Shown here one piece after another: positions 1 through 7,710 of a DNA stretch of 43,764 nt. Numbering within the stretch: the stretch's first letter is position 1; every line of letters begins with the position of its first letter. The notes below the pieces were generated by a model. It saw nothing but the letters and a program-made list of their open reading frames with translations, did no database searches and was not told where the DNA came from. This DNA comes from Desulfonatronovibrio sp. (GTDB lineage: Bacteria > Desulfobacterota > Desulfovibrionia > Desulfovibrionales > Desulfonatronovibrionaceae): assembly GCA_003566455.1 (NCBI GenBank), contig PXDF01000010.1, positions 1 through 43,764 of the forward strand, in the 5' to 3' direction. The translations under genes and the position numbers were made by a program.

Positions 1-1024
1 CGGCCTTTCTGCCGGCTCCCAGGGCGGTAAGATACATCTGGGGAAAAATATCCTGTCTGGAAAAGACCTGATCCAGGGCCTGTCCAGTGGCTACCTCACT
101 GGCGGCTGTTTCCACCCTTTCCTGAAAAAAGGTTGAACCCACTCCCCGGACAGAGCCGCGCATGGCCTGGACCAGAGAGATGCCGGCCTTGAGCTGAAAG
201 GCTAAGAGTCCGGAAAATCTGGCCAGGATCGTGTCTCTGACCAGAGGAAGCTTCCAAAGCCTTGAATCAACGCTGTATCTGACTCTGGGGAGTCTTTTAT
301 AAGCGACGTAACACCCTATAACAACGGTGCCCAAAGCAATAAACATTATGAGACTGTTGTTTTCCAGCCAGTTGCCCACACTTAATAAAATTCTGGTGTT
401 CAATGGCAACTCCTGATCAGAAGCGGAGAATATTCCGGCGATCCTGGGAAGAATTCTGGACAGAAGAAAATATATGGCCCCGAGGCCAATAAGAAGAACT
501 ACCAGAGGATAAGCCATGGCAGTGATAATTTTGCCCCGCATTTCCTTTCTTTGTTCTTCATAGCCGGCGATTTTTTCCAGGATTTCACCCAGGCGTCCCG
601 CCTGTTCAGCAACCTGGATCATACCTATGTATACCTGGGCAAAGACTTTGGGGTGCTGTTCCAGGGACTTGGAAAAGGATGTGCCGGATTCCACTGAATC
701 CCTTATGTCCAGCCAGGTGCTTCCGGTTCTGCCCTTGCCCATCCGACCGAGGAGGTCTAGACTCTGGGCCAGTGATCCACCTCCCTGGAGCATCAGTCCC
801 AGGTAATAAAAAGCCTCTTCCAGATTTATCTTTTTACTGAAGGGATTTGACAGCCTGAACCATGACCTGGCCTTGGCCATTTCTTCACTCACCCGGCTGA
901 GCTTGATGGGAGTCAGACCCTGTTCCTGGAGCTGGCTGAAGGCCCTGGCCTGACTCTCGGCTTCAAAGTATCCCTTTTTTTTCTTACCTTTCTGGTCCAG
1001 AGCCTGATATTGATAGGTGGGCAT
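1..1024 (-). CDS. gspF: Type II secretion inner-membrane protein GspF (partial)
   Basis: GspF is the polytopic inner-membrane platform protein of the type II secretion system; it contacts the GspE ATPase and helps assemble the pseudopilus. The N-terminus MPTYQYQALDQKGKKKKGYF is the typical family start. Two T2SSF domains follow, each with a membrane segment; one reads roughly VVLLIGLGAIYFLL and another IMFIALGTVVIGCYVAY. About 341 codons lie in the window. The family is usually near 400 residues, so about 60 C-terminal residues are beyond the left edge. The gene lies 124 nt downstream of gspE in the order C-D-E-F. No clear ribosome binding site precedes the ATG, so this start rests on homology. 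Confidence 0.93.
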   Translation of the reverse strand, partial: MPTYQYQALDQKGKKKKGYFEAESQARAFSQLQEQGLTPIKLSRVSEEMAKARSWFRLSNPFSKKINLEEAFYYLGLMLQGGGSLAQSLDLLGRMGKGRTGSTWLDIRDSVESGTSFSKSLEQHPKVFAQVYIGMIQVAEQAGRLGEILEKIAGYEEQRKEMRGKIITAMAYPLVVLLIGLGAIYFLLSRILPRIAGIFSASDQELPLNTRILLSVGNWLENNSLIMFIALGTVVIGCYVAYKRLPRVRYSVDSRLWKLPLVRDTILARFSGLLAFQLKAGISLVQAMRGSVRGVGSTFFQERVETAASEVATGQALDQVFSRQDIFPQMYLTALGAGRKA

Positions 1025-1067
1025 TATTGGTTATCGGTTGTCGGTTACAGATTATTAAGGAGCTGGG

Positions 1068-1087
1068 GCTGACAAGAGGCTGTCAGC
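1068..1087 (-). other. Perfect hairpin between gspE and gspF
   Basis: GCTGACA and TGTCAGC form a perfect 7-bp stem around a 6-nt loop in the 124-nt gap between gspE and gspF. There is no following U-run, so it does not look like an intrinsic terminator. It could be an mRNA processing or stability element that sets the GspE to GspF ratio; that role is inference. Confidence 0.4.
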
Positions 1088-1148
1088 TGGTTGCGGGTTT
1101 TTTATCCGGATAACAATAAAAAAGGGACATCTTCTGACAGCATCCATC

Positions 1149-2636
1149 TTAAAACCTGGTAACCCGAAGAACTTCTTCCAGGGTGGTTTTGCCTCTGGCA
1201 ACCAGGCTTAATCCATGTTCGAACATACTTCTTCTGCCTGATGAGCGCATGCAGGAACGCAGCTCTCCGGTTGAGGATTTTCTAACCATCATACTGCGCA
1301 AAGTTTCTGTAACCGGCATAATTTCAAAAATACCCTGCCGACCCTTGTATCCGCTTTGCAGACACTCATCACAACCGTTTCCCTTGACCTGTGTGGAAAA
1401 ACTCTGCTTTTTCTGCTCCACCATGGATAAAGTGGCCGGGCTGACCGGCTCTTTTTTTGAGCAGGCGGGACAATTGATCCGGACAAGCCTTTGACCAAGA
1501 ACCATGATCATGGACGAGGCCAGAAGGAAAGGTTCAATTCCCATTTCCAGCAGTCTGGTGATTGCCGTGGGAGCATCGTTGGTATGCAGAGTGGTCAGCA
1601 CCAGGTGTCCGGTGAGTGAGGCCTGCACCGCTGTGGAAGCGGTTTCATAGTCCCTTATTTCTCCCACAAGAATTATATCAGGATCCTGGCGCAGAAATCC
1701 GCGCACCGCACCGGCAAAAGTCACTCCCGCGGCCCTGTTGACCTGAACCTGGTTCACCCCGGGCAGATGGTACTCCACAGGATCTTCCACAGTCATGATA
1801 TTAAGGGACTCTCTGGTCAGCTCTGACAAAGCAGCGTACAGGGTGGTGGTTTTGCCGCTTCCTGTGGGTCCGGTTACAAGGATGATGCCGTAGGGTGATA
1901 TGGTTACCCCACGAAAAAGTTCAATATCTTCTTGTTCAAGGCCAAGTTCAGGCAGCGAAAGGACATTTTTGGATCGGTCAAGAATTCGAAGGACGGCCTT
2001 TTCTCCTGTAAGGGTGGGCATGGTGGAAACACGCAGGTCAATATCCTTGTTCCCTACCCGGACCTGGAAGCGTCCATCCTGGGGTATTCTGCTTTCAGCC
2101 ACGTCCATGTGCCCCATGACCTTGATTCTGGCCAGCACAGTCGCCTGCACAGCCTGTTCCAGCCGGCGAACTGTTTTGAGTTCACCGTCCAGACGATAAC
2201 GGATTAGAAATGACTTGTCCTGGGTCTCAAAATGAATATCGCTGGCCCCCTGGCTGATTGCCTGGTGCAGGGCCTTATTGACCAGGCGGACTATTGGAGC
2301 GTCTTCATGGGACCAGCCCAGAAGATCCCTTCCGGATACCTCACGGTCATCCAGTGTGCTGCCTTCATCCTGATCCGAATCCTGATCTTCTTCCCACAGA
2401 GAGAGGGCCTGTTCCAGAACTGGGTAAAAGGTATTCTCATCCACCATTTCCGTACGGATGGTTCTGCCAAGCTTCCATGCCAGATGATCAGCCAGGGGCA
2501 GGGCCTTAGGCGAAATGGTCAGCACCAGAATGGATTCTTTTTCCAGACTGACCGGTACAAATTCATTGCGCTGGGGAAAAGCCAGGTAAGCGCTGACCAC
2601 CTCTCTGGGAAGGGACCTTAAATCGAAATCAGTCAT
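1149..2636 (-). CDS. gspE: Type II secretion ATPase GspE
   Basis: GspE is the cytoplasmic hexameric ATPase that drives pseudopilus assembly in type II secretion. Seen in the 495-residue protein: an N-terminal N1E-type domain (about 1-100), Walker A GPTGSGKTT (256-264), Asp box around TVEDPVEY, Walker B IILVGEIRD (321-329), His box around LRTLHTND-like TTLHTNDAP, and a tetracysteine zinc site (CPAC at 389-392, CDEC at 422-425), which separates GspE/PilB-type from retraction ATPases. I chose the ATG at 2636 because it overlaps the gspD stop by 8 nt, a typical coupled start. An in-frame ATG at 2729 would add 31 residues that do not look like the family N-terminus. A linker rich in Asp and Glu (about 83-100) follows the N-terminal domain. 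Confidence 0.94.
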   Translation of the reverse strand: MTDFDLRSLPREVVSAYLAFPQRNEFVPVSLEKESILVLTISPKALPLADHLAWKLGRTIRTEMVDENTFYPVLEQALSLWEEDQDSDQDEGSTLDDREVSGRDLLGWSHEDAPIVRLVNKALHQAISQGASDIHFETQDKSFLIRYRLDGELKTVRRLEQAVQATVLARIKVMGHMDVAESRIPQDGRFQVRVGNKDIDLRVSTMPTLTGEKAVLRILDRSKNVLSLPELGLEQEDIELFRGVTISPYGIILVTGPTGSGKTTTLYAALSELTRESLNIMTVEDPVEYHLPGVNQVQVNRAAGVTFAGAVRGFLRQDPDIILVGEIRDYETASTAVQASLTGHLVLTTLHTNDAPTAITRLLEMGIEPFLLASSMIMVLGQRLVRINCPACSKKEPVSPATLSMVEQKKQSFSTQVKGNGCDECLQSGYKGRQGIFEIMPVTETLRSMMVRKSSTGELRSCMRSSGRRSMFEHGLSLVARGKTTLEEVLRVTRF

Positions 2637-4623
2637 GGGATTTAACAGGGCTTGACGTTTCAAACTCCGGCATTTCCACTCCAAAGGATTGCCTGTGTCT
2701 TTCAGACCTTCCCCAGAACTCCCGTTCAAGGATTTCTTCGTGACGTTTCCTTGCCTGGCCCACCCGGTCCATACGGTCGCTGGTCAGGTCATCGGCCTGT
2801 TCAAGGGTTTCAATGATCCTGGCACTCAAAAAAACCATCAAAGTTGTCTTGGGGGCTGAAACCCTTTCCCGTCTGAACATCCAGCCAAACCCCGGAACCT
2901 GTGAAAGTCCGGGAACAGCCCTGCGGGTATGGGTAAAGGCGTTTTCGATGAGTCCGGAAATAACCATGGTTGACCCGCTGGGAAGCTGGACATTGGTTCT
3001 GGTATTGCGGTTCATGGTTACAGGGGCCAGAGATTCTGTCTGGGCCAGCACATTTTTTACCTCCTGCTCCACTTCCAGACGGATCATGGATGTTTCAGTA
3101 TTGATGATGGGGGTTACCAGAAGTCTTATGCCCACGTCCCGGTAATCAAAGGACTGGATGACATTGTTCTGGGGATCAACCCTCTCGCTTACGACAAAGG
3201 GTCTGTTTTCACCGATAAATATTTCAGCTTCAGAGTTGTCCAGGGTCATGATCTGGGGGGTAGACAGGATATTAAAATCTGTGGCTGACTTGAGAAAGTT
3301 TACAAGAGCGCCCAGGGTGGAAAATCTCTGACCCGCGTAGGTGATGGTATTGCCAAGGGCGCCGATGGTGAAGCCTCCGGGGGCGATAGGCGGAGCAGGG
3401 GCTGACATAAGAGGACCAAGCCTGGAATCCGGGGCGACAAATCCACCCGTGACAATGCCATCACCACCACCAGCGCCGGCCAGCCATTCCACACCGAAGT
3501 CCTGGCTGTGTTCCAGGGTGGTTTCCACAATCAGGGCTTCAACAAAGACCTGGGCCAGAGGCCGATCCAGATGTTCAACGATCTCATCCACCTGAGGCAG
3601 CAGTTGAGGATCTGCCAGAACCAGAATGGAATTGGTTTCTTTGTCCGGCGAAACAACCATTCTGGATGTTCCGTCCATGCGGTCTTCCTCATCCCCGACT
3701 CTCTGCGTGGAAAGAAGATTGCGCAGAACTTCAGCCGCTGCTTCAGCCCTTGCATTTTTCAGGGCGTAGATTTTCAGGCCCACTGTTCTTTCAGTAATGT
3801 TGTCAAGGTCCATAACCATGCCCCGTACTGCTTCGATCTGATCATCAGCACCGGCCACCATAAGAGAATTGGACCATTCCACTGGCAGAACCACCGGGGC
3901 TTCTCCCATCTGGCCCTGTTCAATGAGACCCTGATAAAGGTCTCTTATCATGGCCGCTGTTTTCCTGGCGTCGGCCTGATCCAGCGGGATCATCCATGTT
4001 TTCCATTTAGGTCCTAGTTTTTGCACAGTGCTTATAATATCTGAGATTTTGAAAATACTCTGTCTGGTGTCCCTGATCAGGATGGCTCTGGCCGGTGCTA
4101 TTTCCTGCAGCATGCCGAACCTGGACAGGAAAGGCTTGAGCAGTTCCGCTGCCTGTTTGATGGGCACTCTGGGTTCCAGCTGGATAACGCTGGTAATGAG
4201 ATCATGCTCGACTCCCGGTTCAGGTGTCGGCGAAAATGGTTCGGACATGGTCTGAATCACCGGAGCCTGAAGTACATAGAATACATCGCCCCTGGAAACC
4301 AGCTCCAGATTGTTGCTGGACAGGATACTTTCAAAGACAGCCATGAGCTCAGGCTCAGCCATGGGTGTCTGAGTGTGCATGGATACCCTGGATGCTGGGA
4401 TCTGATCATCACGGAAAACAATGTTTCTGCCGGTGAACCGGCTTACAAACAAGATGAAATCCTTTAAAAGGACTCCATCCAGATTGGCCGTCATTTTCGG
4501 AGGCTGCTCATCAGAGTAGACCTTATCAGGTACTGGAAGGTAGCATAAGCCCCACAATAAAAAAAACACAACAACTGCTGCAATCTTATGACTTGGTTTC
4601 ATTCCTGAACTGGATCCTTGCAT
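2629..4623 (-). CDS. gspD: Type II secretion outer-membrane secretin GspD
   Basis: GspD forms the multimeric outer-membrane channel of the type II secretion system. The 664-residue product has a signal peptide (hydrophobic core AAVVVFFLLWGLCYL, cleavage probably near residue 38), an N0 domain (about 42-115), three N1-N3 repeats (about 140-365) and a C-terminal secretin domain (about 375-615) containing the VPGLSQVPGFGWMF motif. There is no lipobox, so it is not obviously a lipoprotein secretin. A Gly/Ala/Pro-rich insertion (around 395-440) sits inside the secretin domain before the conserved NILSTPQIMTLDNSEAEI. An alternative ATG at 4602 (MKPSHK) gives an equally good signal peptide and has an AAGGA upstream. 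The gene lies 19 nt after gspC and overlaps gspE by 8 nt. Confidence 0.94.
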   Translation of the reverse strand: MQGSSSGMKPSHKIAAVVVFFLLWGLCYLPVPDKVYSDEQPPKMTANLDGVLLKDFILFVSRFTGRNIVFRDDQIPASRVSMHTQTPMAEPELMAVFESILSSNNLELVSRGDVFYVLQAPVIQTMSEPFSPTPEPGVEHDLITSVIQLEPRVPIKQAAELLKPFLSRFGMLQEIAPARAILIRDTRQSIFKISDIISTVQKLGPKWKTWMIPLDQADARKTAAMIRDLYQGLIEQGQMGEAPVVLPVEWSNSLMVAGADDQIEAVRGMVMDLDNITERTVGLKIYALKNARAEAAAEVLRNLLSTQRVGDEEDRMDGTSRMVVSPDKETNSILVLADPQLLPQVDEIVEHLDRPLAQVFVEALIVETTLEHSQDFGVEWLAGAGGGDGIVTGGFVAPDSRLGPLMSAPAPPIAPGGFTIGALGNTITYAGQRFSTLGALVNFLKSATDFNILSTPQIMTLDNSEAEIFIGENRPFVVSERVDPQNNVIQSFDYRDVGIRLLVTPIINTETSMIRLEVEQEVKNVLAQTESLAPVTMNRNTRTNVQLPSGSTMVISGLIENAFTHTRRAVPGLSQVPGFGWMFRRERVSAPKTTLMVFLSARIIETLEQADDLTSDRMDRVGQARKRHEEILEREFWGRSERHRQSFGVEMPEFETSSPVKSHD

Positions 4624-4642
4624 GGTTTACAGGTTGATAAAA

Positions 4643-5476
4643 CTACTCAATCTCCACTAAAAAACTCACATTTTCTCCTCTACGAAGGATGTCCATACTG
4701 ACCAGGGTGCTTGAACTCAGACTGGAATAGGCCTGCAGAAGTTCCGTGGGACCAGTTATCGGCCTTCCGTCAATTCGCGTAAGCACGTCGCCGTTTCGAA
4801 GGCCAAGCTTTCGAAGTATGGAGTCTCCCCTGATATTGGTGAGTTGAAATCCGCTCATTTCTCCCTGCCGGGTATATGGCTTGAACTGAGCCATCTGAAG
4901 CAGGGAATTAGGGTCACTTAAAAAGGGCTGGATATCCTGGCTGGAGAGGGTCACTCTTTGTGAGCCCTGCTGGTCCTGCGCAAAGGATGTCCTTGAAGGG
5001 GGGCGCTGCTGGTCATGGTTTCGGTCTTCAGCCCACAGGGTCAAGGTTCTGGTTCTGGCCGAGGATTTCCATTTAGTGGACTGGGGAAGTATCTCAGATA
5101 ACTCCCAGCCATTAAGAGTTTGACCGCCTGCCACGAGTTCTGTCTGTCCGTCCACTGATACCAGCGCCATATCGCGCTCTCCAATAACTGTGCCCAAAAG
5201 CCTCCAGTTTTCCAGTTCAGGCGTTGTATCAGACTTTACTGGTTCTGGTACGTCAACAGGTATTTCCAGGTTCAGGATATTTTTTTCAAAAATCAATCCT
5301 TCCCAGGGTATGCGTTCATTTTCGGGGGACATGGCGGTGATATCCATGCGGGGAATGGTTCTGACAGGGCTTTTGTACTCAGCAAAGCCAGCCAGGACAT
5401 AGGCCGCTGACAAGCCCAGGACCATGGGCCAGGCAAGGTAAAAATTTGATTTTATTATGTTTTGAATGGATCGCAT
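4643..5476 (-). CDS. gspC: Type II secretion protein GspC with PDZ domain
   Basis: GspC links the inner-membrane platform to the GspD secretin and helps select substrates. The 277-residue protein has a short cytoplasmic N-terminus, one membrane anchor (about 13-31, FYLAWPMVLGLSAAYVLAGF), a periplasmic homology region (about 60-130, including WRLLGTVIGERDMALV), a Gln/Arg/Ser-rich linker and a C-terminal PDZ domain (about 195-277, with ILRKLGLRNGDVLTRIDGRP). This order is diagnostic of GspC. It is the first gene of the visible gspC-D-E-F group, so the operon promoter should lie in the AT-rich gap to its right. No strong ribosome binding site is visible; the ATG at 5476 places the membrane anchor correctly. 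Confidence 0.9.
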   Translation of the reverse strand: MRSIQNIIKSNFYLAWPMVLGLSAAYVLAGFAEYKSPVRTIPRMDITAMSPENERIPWEGLIFEKNILNLEIPVDVPEPVKSDTTPELENWRLLGTVIGERDMALVSVDGQTELVAGGQTLNGWELSEILPQSTKWKSSARTRTLTLWAEDRNHDQQRPPSRTSFAQDQQGSQRVTLSSQDIQPFLSDPNSLLQMAQFKPYTRQGEMSGFQLTNIRGDSILRKLGLRNGDVLTRIDGRPITGPTELLQAYSSLSSSTLVSMDILRRGENVSFLVEIE

Positions 5477-5866
5477 CTGCCAGAGATTTTCCTGAAATTT
5501 ATCAAAAGGTTAATAACAATTCATGTCCATGCCTGAAAGCGCGGATGAAGCTTCCGTATCTCTTAAAAGCATGGTATAAGTTTTTATCATTATTATTTTT
5601 AAAAAGAAAGAGGCCAAGAATCTTAGAAAGTCGTGCCGGGTTTCTTGGTCAGCCCTGGGTGAAAAAGATATTAAACAAATATTTTTTTGCAAAGAAACAA
5701 TCAAGCGCAAAAAATCAATTTTGTATTCAGTCTAAGATATGTGAAGAAACAACTAGTTTGCTCAACTATCAAATATTAATTATATTGACCAGTAAGCCGC
5801 AATAATTTATCTGCAGAATTTTTAACAGACTGCTAAAATTTTTTAAGTTGTATGTTCAGGGAGGAC
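5477..5866. other. AT-rich divergent intergenic region
   Basis: This 390-nt gene-free stretch separates divergently read gspC and the SLOG-like gene, so it should carry promoters in both directions. It is clearly more AT-rich than the flanking genes. CCAAGAA at 5614-5620 and TTCTTGG at 5642-5648 form a 7-bp inverted repeat with a 21-nt loop that could be an operator or a weak hairpin. A candidate plus-strand promoter lies at 5785-5813. I saw no convincing gspC promoter, RNA gene or mobile element. Confidence 0.5.
5785..5813 (+). promoter_or_regulatory. Candidate sigma-70 promoter for the SLOG-like gene
   Basis: TTGACC (-35, 5 of 6 consensus) is followed after exactly 17 nt by TATCTG (-10, 3 of 6). 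The predicted start would fall near 5820, about 50 nt before the coding region. The -10 is weak, so this is a candidate only. Confidence 0.35.
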
Positions 5867-5869
5867 ATG

Positions 5870-6427
5870 ATGCAAACAGCTGATTTTATATTGTTCAGTG
5901 GAGGTGCCAGGGGCGCTGAGGCATGTTTTGGAGAGCTCGCGGAAAAATATGGTCTGGATGAAGTCAATTACAGTTTTGAGGGACATTCCATTGAAAGGAC
6001 CAGAGGGGTCAGGTATCTGACCAGTGAAGAGCTGGCAAGAAAAGATGTGAGTATAACCTATGTTTCCAATCTTATGCATAGAAATTATTCCAGGGCCCCG
6101 ATATTCAGGAAGGTTTTGCAGACCATTTGCTGGCAGGTTTCCAGCGGGATGGAGGTCTTTGTGGTTGGCGAGATCCTGGAGGACAAGACAGTCAAAGGCG
6201 GAACAGGCTGGGGCGCTGAGTATGCCAAAATATGCAATAAACCCCTTTTCGTGTTTGACCAGATTCGCGGAGAATGGTTCAGATGGGTGGAAGTGGAGTG
6301 GAAGCAAGTGAAGGCTCCGGTCATTTCGAAACAGCATTTCACCGGTACAGGCACCAGGTTCCTGGAGGAGAGCGGCAAAAAAGCCCTGGAAAGCCTTTTT
6401 GCCGGATCCTTTAATGTTCAAACATAG
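5870..6427 (+). CDS. SLOG-like Rossmann-fold protein, function unknown
   Basis: The start decision rests on AGGGAGG at 5858-5864, five bases before the ATG at 5870; an ATG at 5867 is too close and one at 5852 lies upstream of the site. The 185-residue product opens with a beta strand and Gly-rich loop (ILFSGGARGAEACF). A second Gly-rich loop and strand follow (KGGTGWGAEYAKICNKPLFVFDQ). This pattern resembles the SLOG/DprA-LOG superfamily, which binds nucleotides or nucleotide-derived ligands, and no signal peptide or membrane segment is present. It could sense or process a nucleotide, but no specific activity can be assigned. It sits 23 nt before an RND adaptor gene and is probably co-transcribed with it. 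Confidence 0.72.
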   Translation: MQTADFILFSGGARGAEACFGELAEKYGLDEVNYSFEGHSIERTRGVRYLTSEELARKDVSITYVSNLMHRNYSRAPIFRKVLQTICWQVSSGMEVFVVGEILEDKTVKGGTGWGAEYAKICNKPLFVFDQIRGEWFRWVEVEWKQVKAPVISKQHFTGTGTRFLEESGKKALESLFAGSFNVQT

Positions 6428-6450
6428 GATCTTTTGCCCTGGAGTAGTTA

Positions 6451-7653
6451 ATGAGTCTGGATAATCAGGATATTTCCTTCAACGAAACAACTGGAAAGAA
6501 GAAAAACATTCTGAAAAGAATGTTTGGACCGTGGACTTTTTTCATCCTGCTGGTCGCCATGGCCGGGTATCTGTATCTAATGTCCGCCGAGGATGATCAG
6601 GTTGATGACGCGTCCAGGGAAAGGCCGCCGGTGGCCGTGGAAATCGCTCCGGTTGTGGAAAGAGACCTCGCGGAGACGATCAGGGGTGTAGGTACTTTAA
6701 GATCCATTCAACGTGTTGAAATAAAGCCGGAAGCAAGCGGAAGAATAAAGTCAGTGCATTTCCAGGAGGGAGGCTTTGTAAGTAAAGACAAGCTTCTTTT
6801 TGAAATTGAAGAACAAAAACAAATCCAGCGTCTTGCATCCAGCCGGGCCGCTCTGGATCAAGCCAGGGCCAGGCTTGATAATCTCCGGCGCAATTTTGAC
6901 CGGATTAAGACTCTGTATGTCCAGGAACTTGTATCAAGGGATGAGTATGACCGGGTCAAGACCGAGATGGATTCCGCTTCATCCGAGGTGGCGAGACTAG
7001 CGGCTCAGGTTGATCTGGCCAAAGAAGATCTGGGCGATACATTGATCAGGGCTCCATTTTCAGGCTTTATTTCCGGGCGGCTTGTTGATCCCGGGGCTTT
7101 TGTTTCCCAGGGCCAGCTTTTGGCAGTCATGTACCAGACAGAGTCCCTGGAGATATCCTTCATGGTTCCGGAAAAGTACGCGTCCAGTGTTGATTACGGG
7201 CAAAAGGTACTGATTGAGGTTGCGGCTTATCCTGGGGAACCGTTCAAGGGTAAAGTCAGTTTTGTCAGCCCGTCAATTGATGAGTCAACCAGAAGTTTAG
7301 AGGTCAGGGCCCATATTGATAACCGGGGAAACAGGCTCAGGCCGGGATCATTTGCTACAGCGGTCCTTGTTTTAGGCTACAGAGAGTCTGCAATGGTAAT
7401 ACCTGAGAGGTCCCTTGTGGCTACTCGTGACGGCTACCTGGTCTTTGTCCTGGACAATGAAAAAAAACAGGTCAAGGGCAGAAATGTGCGCACAGGATTC
7501 CGCAGGCCCGGCCTGGTGGAGATTGTTCAGGGGCTTGTCCCGGGGGAGCAGGTGGTGGTGTCCGGACACATGAATCTGGGTGACGGTTTCAGGGTCAGTG
7601 TGGTTGAAGAGGCCCCATCTGACTGGGCTCAAGCGGATGAAAACTATCTCTGA
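6451..7653 (+). CDS. RND efflux periplasmic adaptor (membrane fusion protein)
   Basis: This is the periplasmic adaptor that joins an RND pump to an outer-membrane channel. The 400-residue protein has an N-terminal membrane anchor (about 27-45, WTFFILLVAMAGYLYLM) and a lipoyl half-motif (IKPEASGRIKSVHFQEGGFV). An alpha-helical hairpin follows (about 118-190), then the second lipoyl half (LIRAPFSGFISGRLVDPGAF), a beta-barrel domain and a membrane-proximal domain. The order fits the AcrA/MexA/MdtA family. GGAG lies a few bases before the ATG. The RND permease follows 57 nt downstream. No TolC-like outer-membrane gene is adjacent, so the pump presumably borrows one encoded elsewhere. Substrate cannot be read from sequence. 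Confidence 0.92.
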   Translation: MSLDNQDISFNETTGKKKNILKRMFGPWTFFILLVAMAGYLYLMSAEDDQVDDASRERPPVAVEIAPVVERDLAETIRGVGTLRSIQRVEIKPEASGRIKSVHFQEGGFVSKDKLLFEIEEQKQIQRLASSRAALDQARARLDNLRRNFDRIKTLYVQELVSRDEYDRVKTEMDSASSEVARLAAQVDLAKEDLGDTLIRAPFSGFISGRLVDPGAFVSQGQLLAVMYQTESLEISFMVPEKYASSVDYGQKVLIEVAAYPGEPFKGKVSFVSPSIDESTRSLEVRAHIDNRGNRLRPGSFATAVLVLGYRESAMVIPERSLVATRDGYLVFVLDNEKKQVKGRNVRTGFRRPGLVEIVQGLVPGEQVVVSGHMNLGDGFRVSVVEEAPSDWAQADENYL

Positions 7654-7710
7654 CAGTTTAATAAAATTTTCCCAGCATGGTTTTGTAATAAGACCAAAGG
7701 ACTTGCTTAA

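Noticed and set aside
3508-4017. 169-residue plus-strand open frame inside gspD
   Set aside because: It lies wholly opposite a clear secretin gene and its translation looks like random antisense composition.
5843-6421. 192-residue minus-strand open frame opposite the SLOG-like gene
   Set aside because: It has no ribosome binding site or family motif, and the plus-strand frame has both a Shine-Dalgarno site and Gly-rich Rossmann loops.
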